From positions 1 to 8,425 of the forward strand of contig CALIJD010000151.1 of NCBI GenBank assembly GCA_938017885.1: a DNA stretch of 8,425 bases. Direction: 5' to 3'. Both the position numbers and the translations under genes were made by a program. This DNA comes from an uncultured Granulicatella sp. (GTDB taxonomy: Bacteria > Bacillota > Bacilli > Lactobacillales > Aerococcaceae). Shown here in pieces: positions 5,641 to 8,425 of the stretch (the stretch's first letter is position 1; every line of letters starts with the position of its first letter). The notes under the pieces are model-generated. The model saw only the letters and a program-made list of their open reading frames with translations. It was not told the origin of the DNA and did no database searches.

Positions 5641-6732
5641 TTATTCACCATTTCCACCAATCACCTCGATTGGATCTACTTTCTTAATTTTTAATAGAGA
5701 TAATGCTCCGCAAATAATCGAAATAACGATAAAGCTTACTGAAATCACCGCATTATCTTCGGCTTTCATATAAAACGGCATGCTTACAGGTAAGAATGGC
5801 GTTAACGCTAAGGCAAGACCTAATCCAATGCCAATTCCGATAATAGAAAGAATCCCTACTTGTGACAGTTGAATTCTAGTTATTTCTCCCATCGACATTC
5901 CAATCGCTTTTAACACACCAAATTGTTTCAATTTTTGCAGTGCTAAAATATAGAAGAATACTCCAAGAATTGCGGCTGAAGCGATTAATAATACCCAAGT
6001 CATTGTTTTTAAAATCATATTGGTTGCAGTATATCCTGGAATCTTATTGATAATTTGTTGCTTATTCGATACCATCAACTGTTCTGATAAATTATCGGCT
6101 GAAACCTCTTGGCTTGTGATAATGACTTGTGGTTGCCAAGTGTAATTTGGATTTTTCTTCTGACGCATCTCTTCTAATGTCTTAGAACTAATGAAGGCTA
6201 CTGTACTATGCCCATATTTTGCGTCTTTTGCAAAAGCAACGACTTTCAGTAAAATATCAGAAGTCTTATCTTTAATGGTATCCCCAACGTGAATTCCTTT
6301 TGCCTTGTACGATTCATCTAAAATCACTTCGTTATCAGACAAGTCCGACGCTACATAACCATCTTCTGCTTTAATCGTTAAATTTTTGTACGTATCCATC
6401 GCAAAGAACGTCACATCCTGCGAACCTTCCTCGTCCTCTTTCATAAACGTAGAACGTTGAATTACTAGCCCCGTCTGCTCTTCTAAATGGAGGCCTTCAA
6501 TTTCCTTTAGTTCTGAACTTGTAAGAGTTGAGTAAGGAATGACGCCTTCTGAATCCTTTGAAAGAATATAATGAACGTCTCCAAATGTATCAATTTGTGC
6601 CATAATAATTCGCCCTAAGCCGTTCGTTAAACCGGATAGGAAAATAACCATAAACATCATGATAACAATCAGTACCTCAATTAATATAAATTTTTTCGGT
6701 TGGTATTTAATTTCATTCCATGCTATTTTCAA
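5641..6732 (-). CDS. hrtB: FtsX/MacB-like ABC transporter permease, HrtB-like (heme efflux)
   Basis: Membrane permease expected to extrude heme or related toxic membrane compounds with HrtA. Seen in the 363 residues: TM1 (about 14-36), a large extracellular domain (about 40-240), then three TMs (about 243-265, 293-313, 329-347) with the cytoplasmic loop LQKLKQFGVLKAIGMS after TM2 and a C-terminal VDPIEVIGG. This four-TM layout and the segments KAIG, PVSMPFY and DPIE-IGG match S. aureus HrtB as I recall it and differ from the ten-TM BceB type. It starts with TTG at 6732: the in-frame reading MKIAWNEIKY is the normal family N-terminus, GAGGAG lies 8 nt upstream, and no in-frame ATG is near. It is the first gene of the operon hrtB-hrtA-hssR-hssS. 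Confidence 0.88.
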   Translation of the reverse strand: MKIAWNEIKYQPKKFILIEVLIVIMMFMVIFLSGLTNGLGRIIMAQIDTFGDVHYILSKDSEGVIPYSTLTSSELKEIEGLHLEEQTGLVIQRSTFMKEDEEGSQDVTFFAMDTYKNLTIKAEDGYVASDLSDNEVILDESYKAKGIHVGDTIKDKTSDILLKVVAFAKDAKYGHSTVAFISSKTLEEMRQKKNPNYTWQPQVIITSQEVSADNLSEQLMVSNKQQIINKIPGYTATNMILKTMTWVLLIASAAILGVFFYILALQKLKQFGVLKAIGMSMGEITRIQLSQVGILSIIGIGIGLGLALALTPFLPVSMPFYMKAEDNAVISVSFIVISIICGALSLLKIKKVDPIEVIGGNGE

Positions 6733-6765
6733 TGTAATTTCTCCTCTTTATAAAATCATAAGCCT

Positions 6766-6798
6766 AGTATACGTGAGTTTTATGACCTGAATATGACA
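6766..6798 (-). promoter_or_regulatory. hrtB operon promoter with HssR-box-like direct repeat
   Basis: On the minus strand GTCATA occurs twice, at 6792-6797 and 6781-6786, an 11-bp step, followed 9 bp later by the -10 TATACT (6766-6771). There is no -35 hexamer, as expected for an activator-dependent promoter. Written as 9-mers the repeats are TGTCATATT, CA, GGTCATAAA. The S. aureus HssR site, as I recall it, is GTTCATATT twice with a 2-nt gap: same spacing and the same TCATA core. RNA would start near 6759, 27 nt before the TTG start. Confidence 0.68.
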
Positions 6799-6931
6799 TC
6801 ATTTCGGAAATTAGGGCTTTCAAGGACAAATTACGTCCTCGTTGAGTTTGAGTTATGTGAGGACTTTTAATGAGGGACTATTTTTCTGACTCAGGTATTT
6901 TTTATTTAATTGATGGAAGATGCAAATAACG
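6798..6931. other. Intergenic stretch with overlapping short inverted repeats
   Basis: No gene seen. AGGAC (6823-6827) can pair with GTCCT (6835-6839), while GTCCTC (6835-6840) can pair with GAGGAC (6859-6864), so the two stems exclude each other. Related GAGGAC and GAGGGAC copies follow at 6859 and about 6872. It lies upstream of the hrtB promoter and past the terminator of the protease gene, so it may be spacer DNA or hold regulator sites. No assignment. Confidence 0.3.
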
Positions 6932-6969
6932 AAAAAAGCAGTAGATTGGATATCTACTGCTTTTCTTTT
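6932..6969 (-). terminator. Rho-independent terminator of the DUF2268 gene
   Basis: A perfect 13-bp stem AAAAGCAGTAGAT / ATCTACTGCTTTT (6934-6946 and 6952-6964) with a 5-nt loop lies 10 nt after the protease stop codon. On the minus strand six Us follow (6937-6932); on the plus strand TTTTCTTTTT follows too, so it could work both ways. It separates the protease gene from the hrtB operon. Confidence 0.9.
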
Positions 6970-6974
6970 TCACT

Positions 6975-7868
6975 TTAATTCCAAAATTCTTCTACTTGAC
7001 TTAAGATTTCATCTGCTGTTTTTAGTGTTGCTTCTTCAATAGACATCCCTGTTTTTTTCAAATAGTACTTGATGAGATGGTACCCACAAGTATATCCAGA
7101 AGCGTAAGGAAGACCGACTGGTTTACCACCTTGCATCTTTGTAATTTCATCGCCATATAAATACGGCATTGCTTCTTGCATATTGTTAATAGAAAGACTG
7201 TCTTTTAATTTTGGTTTAATAATCGTATTTAATGTTTCAAGATCATTCTTTGTTACCCAAGGACCAATATTTTCTTGTCCAAACATTTTCTCTGCAAAAT
7301 TCTCTGCAAGCCCCTCTGCAACAATCATTTCTTTTAAGGATCCCATTTCCCAATCAACGAATTGATAACGAATATTATGATTGCATTCATGCGCCATCGC
7401 AGAAGCAATTCTATTGATGGTATATTCATTTGGTACAAGGGATAGGAAAATATACCCTGGAATCCCTCCATCCCCACTGTAATTTTCATTAATCCTCATC
7501 ATTGGACTCGCTTCGTTTCCTAGTAAAGCCGTAACATAGTAATCTTGCTGTTTTAGCGAAATTCCTTTCGATGTAAAGCTTTCAACAGAACGGTTAAAGG
7601 CTTGTTTAATATTCTCCCAAAACTCTTTATCGAATTGATTTATCATTTGAAGGTCTCCTTCAGATAAATCTTTTGGCATCTTGTGCATGTACCCCATTAG
7701 TGTCATCACATTGAATGGAATTCTTTCATCAAATGATATCCGTTGAATAGTAAACTTTTCTTTAAAGGGTAGTAATAATTTTTCTTTGAATACAGCATCT
7801 CTTTGATCTACAGGAAGCGTTAAGAGCTCTCTATAAACACTATCTGATTCGATTAAATGTAATTTCAT
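6975..7868 (-). CDS. DUF2268 putative Zn-dependent protease (YjaZ-like)
   Basis: A 297-residue cytoplasmic protein with no signal peptide or membrane segment. It fits the DUF2268 family (predicted zinc metalloproteases, e.g. Bacillus YjaZ). Seen: an N-terminal family-type region (1-130), then the zinc motif HECNH (160-164, an HExxH) in ASAMAHECNHNIRYQF, and the downstream glutamates VAEGLAENFAE (E185 and E189), of which one is the expected third zinc ligand in gluzincin style. The C-terminal part has GLPYASGYTCGYHLIKYYL (252-270), also typical. Substrate and role are unknown. The start at 7868 has a full AAAGGAGG (7877-7884) 8 nt upstream. It is a single-gene unit with its own terminator and a promoter of MerR-regulated type, suggesting induction by a drug or stress signal. 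Confidence 0.87.
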   Translation of the reverse strand: MKLHLIESDSVYRELLTLPVDQRDAVFKEKLLLPFKEKFTIQRISFDERIPFNVMTLMGYMHKMPKDLSEGDLQMINQFDKEFWENIKQAFNRSVESFTSKGISLKQQDYYVTALLGNEASPMMRINENYSGDGGIPGYIFLSLVPNEYTINRIASAMAHECNHNIRYQFVDWEMGSLKEMIVAEGLAENFAEKMFGQENIGPWVTKNDLETLNTIIKPKLKDSLSINNMQEAMPYLYGDEITKMQGGKPVGLPYASGYTCGYHLIKYYLKKTGMSIEEATLKTADEILSQVEEFWN

Positions 7869-7897
7869 AACATATTCCTCCTTTGATTGATATTAGG

Positions 7898-7928
7898 AGT
7901 ATATACCCTTACGTTACGTCAGAGTCAA
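7898..7928 (-). promoter_or_regulatory. MerR-family-type promoter of the DUF2268 gene (19-bp spacer)
   Basis: On the minus strand TTGACT (7923-7928) and TATACT (7898-7903) each match consensus at five of six bases but are 19 bp apart, the long spacer typical of MerR-activated promoters. The spacer carries a dyad, CTGACGT-A-ACGTAAG, centred on ACGT-A-ACGT, similar to the operators of the TipA/Mta drug-sensing branch (recalled). No merR-like gene is in the window. An overlapping TATATA would give a normal 17-bp spacer, so constitutive use is also possible. Confidence 0.62.
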
Positions 7929-7986
7929 CACCTTTTCATTCACGCTTCTTATATAAACCCTCATCAAATACAAAATAGCGGAATAA

Positions 7987-7995
7987 TGATATAAT
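7987..7995 (+). promoter_or_regulatory. Extended -10 promoter of the downstream GNAT gene
   Basis: TGA-TATAAT (-10 at 7990-7995) is a perfect extended -10; no good -35 is found at 16-18 bp. RNA would start near 8002. The transcript diverges from that of the DUF2268 gene. Confidence 0.7.
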
Positions 7996-8030
7996 GAATA
8001 GACAAAAAAGGTTATTGGAGGAATTGTTTT

Positions 8031-8425
8031 ATGGAATTTACTCACAAAATTCCTAGTGTTGAAGCTTATAATCAATTAAGAGTAAACGCTGGAATGAATA
8101 GCACGAAACCTCATTCTGAAGTAGAAAAAGCTCTTAAAGGGACTCTTTTCTTAGTTTCTGTTTATGAAGAGGATGAACTCATTGGTCTAGGAAGAATTGT
8201 TGGCGATGGCGGTGTCACTTTTGTCGTGTCCGATATTATGGTAGATAAAAAGTTCCAAAGACGCGGAATTGCTAATAGAATCATGGAAATGATTGATCAG
8301 TGGTTTGACGACAATACACATGAGAGCAGTTTTATCACTTTGCTAGCCAAAATCCCTGCAGATAAGCTCTATCATAAGCATCATTTTGCCTATCTTGACG
8401 AAAATCGAGTGGGGATGATTAGAGA
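8031..8425 (+). CDS. GNAT family N-acetyltransferase, 3' truncated by window end
   Basis: 131 full codons are present and the frame is still open. Acetyl-CoA dependent transferase of the GNAT fold, probably cytoplasmic. Seen: N-terminal helix region with EAYNQLRVNAGM (11-22), strands LFLVSVYEEDELIGLGRIVGDGGVTF (39-64), the key beta-4/loop SDIMVDKKFQRRGIANRIMEMI (67-88) with the acyl-CoA loop Q76-R-R-G-I-A81, and a C-terminal part ending in FAYLDENRVGM. Known proteins of this shape are about 135-145 residues, so only a few residues are missing. The ATG at 8031 has GGAGG (8017-8021) 9 nt upstream. It diverges from the DUF2268 gene. The substrate is unknown; it is not related to the 90-residue GNAT at 2543 beyond the fold. 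Confidence 0.88.
   Translation, partial: MEFTHKIPSVEAYNQLRVNAGMNSTKPHSEVEKALKGTLFLVSVYEEDELIGLGRIVGDGGVTFVVSDIMVDKKFQRRGIANRIMEMIDQWFDDNTHESSFITLLAKIPADKLYHKHHFAYLDENRVGMIR

Noticed and set aside
3195..6732. Bacitracin-type BceAB-BceRS peptide resistance module
   Set aside because: The short-loop kinase suggested it, but the permease has four TMs and about 360 residues rather than ten TMs and about 650, and the kinase has a HAMP domain.
7183..7417. Two plus-strand frames opposite the DUF2268 gene
   Set aside because: Both overlap the zinc-motif coding region on the other strand, with no ribosome site or recognisable domain.
1..8425. Mobile element, CRISPR array, tRNA or prophage genes
   Set aside because: No transposase, integrase, terminal inverted repeats with target duplication, regularly spaced repeats or cloverleaf was seen on either strand.

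Overview
The window reads as chromosomal DNA from a low-GC Gram-positive bacterium, most likely of the order Lactobacillales. The signs are AT-rich DNA, strong AGGAGG-type ribosome binding sites, a class A sortase, a heme-efflux type ABC transporter with its two-component system, and Rho-independent terminators with U tracts. A Carnobacteriaceae-like host is a guess only. No mobile element, CRISPR array, tRNA or rRNA is visible.

Layout, left to right. (1) The 3' end of a cation diffusion facilitator exporter (+) meets a minus-strand pair, an RsmC/YbxB-like methyltransferase followed by sortase A, at a shared bidirectional terminator. (2) Upstream of that pair lies a short, highly structured intergenic region. 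I read it as a minus-strand small RNA of about 118 nt: a perfect TATAAT box preceded by three AAATTCA repeats, a long stem that exposes CU-rich anti-Shine-Dalgarno motifs in a bulge and an apical loop, a further CCUCC linker, and a strong terminator. (3) Next is a small GNAT-fold protein (-), then about 380 bp that is mostly non-coding. It holds two dyads and a decayed cbiM (cobalt/nickel ECF transporter) gene of which only the first ~22 codons are recognisable. (4) A minus-strand operon follows, hrtB-hrtA-hssR-hssS like: a four-TM FtsX/HrtB-type permease, its ATPase, an OmpR-family regulator and a sensor kinase with almost no extracellular domain. Its promoter carries an 11-bp-period direct repeat resembling the staphylococcal HssR box. 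(5) Last come a divergent pair: a DUF2268 HExxH putative Zn protease (-), whose promoter has the 19-bp spacer and ACGT-A-ACGT dyad of a MerR-family target, and a GNAT acetyltransferase (+) cut by the window end.

How the genes fit together. The four-gene operon is the clearest functional unit: the kinase/regulator pair probably senses heme or a membrane-active compound and switches on the efflux pump, with autoregulation through the repeat. Methyltransferase and sortase are translationally linked but not obviously related in function. The most novel item is the candidate small RNA. It looks like the multi-CU-motif riboregulators of other Firmicutes (LhrC, RsaE/RoxS, csRNA types), but I cannot assign it to a known family without a search.
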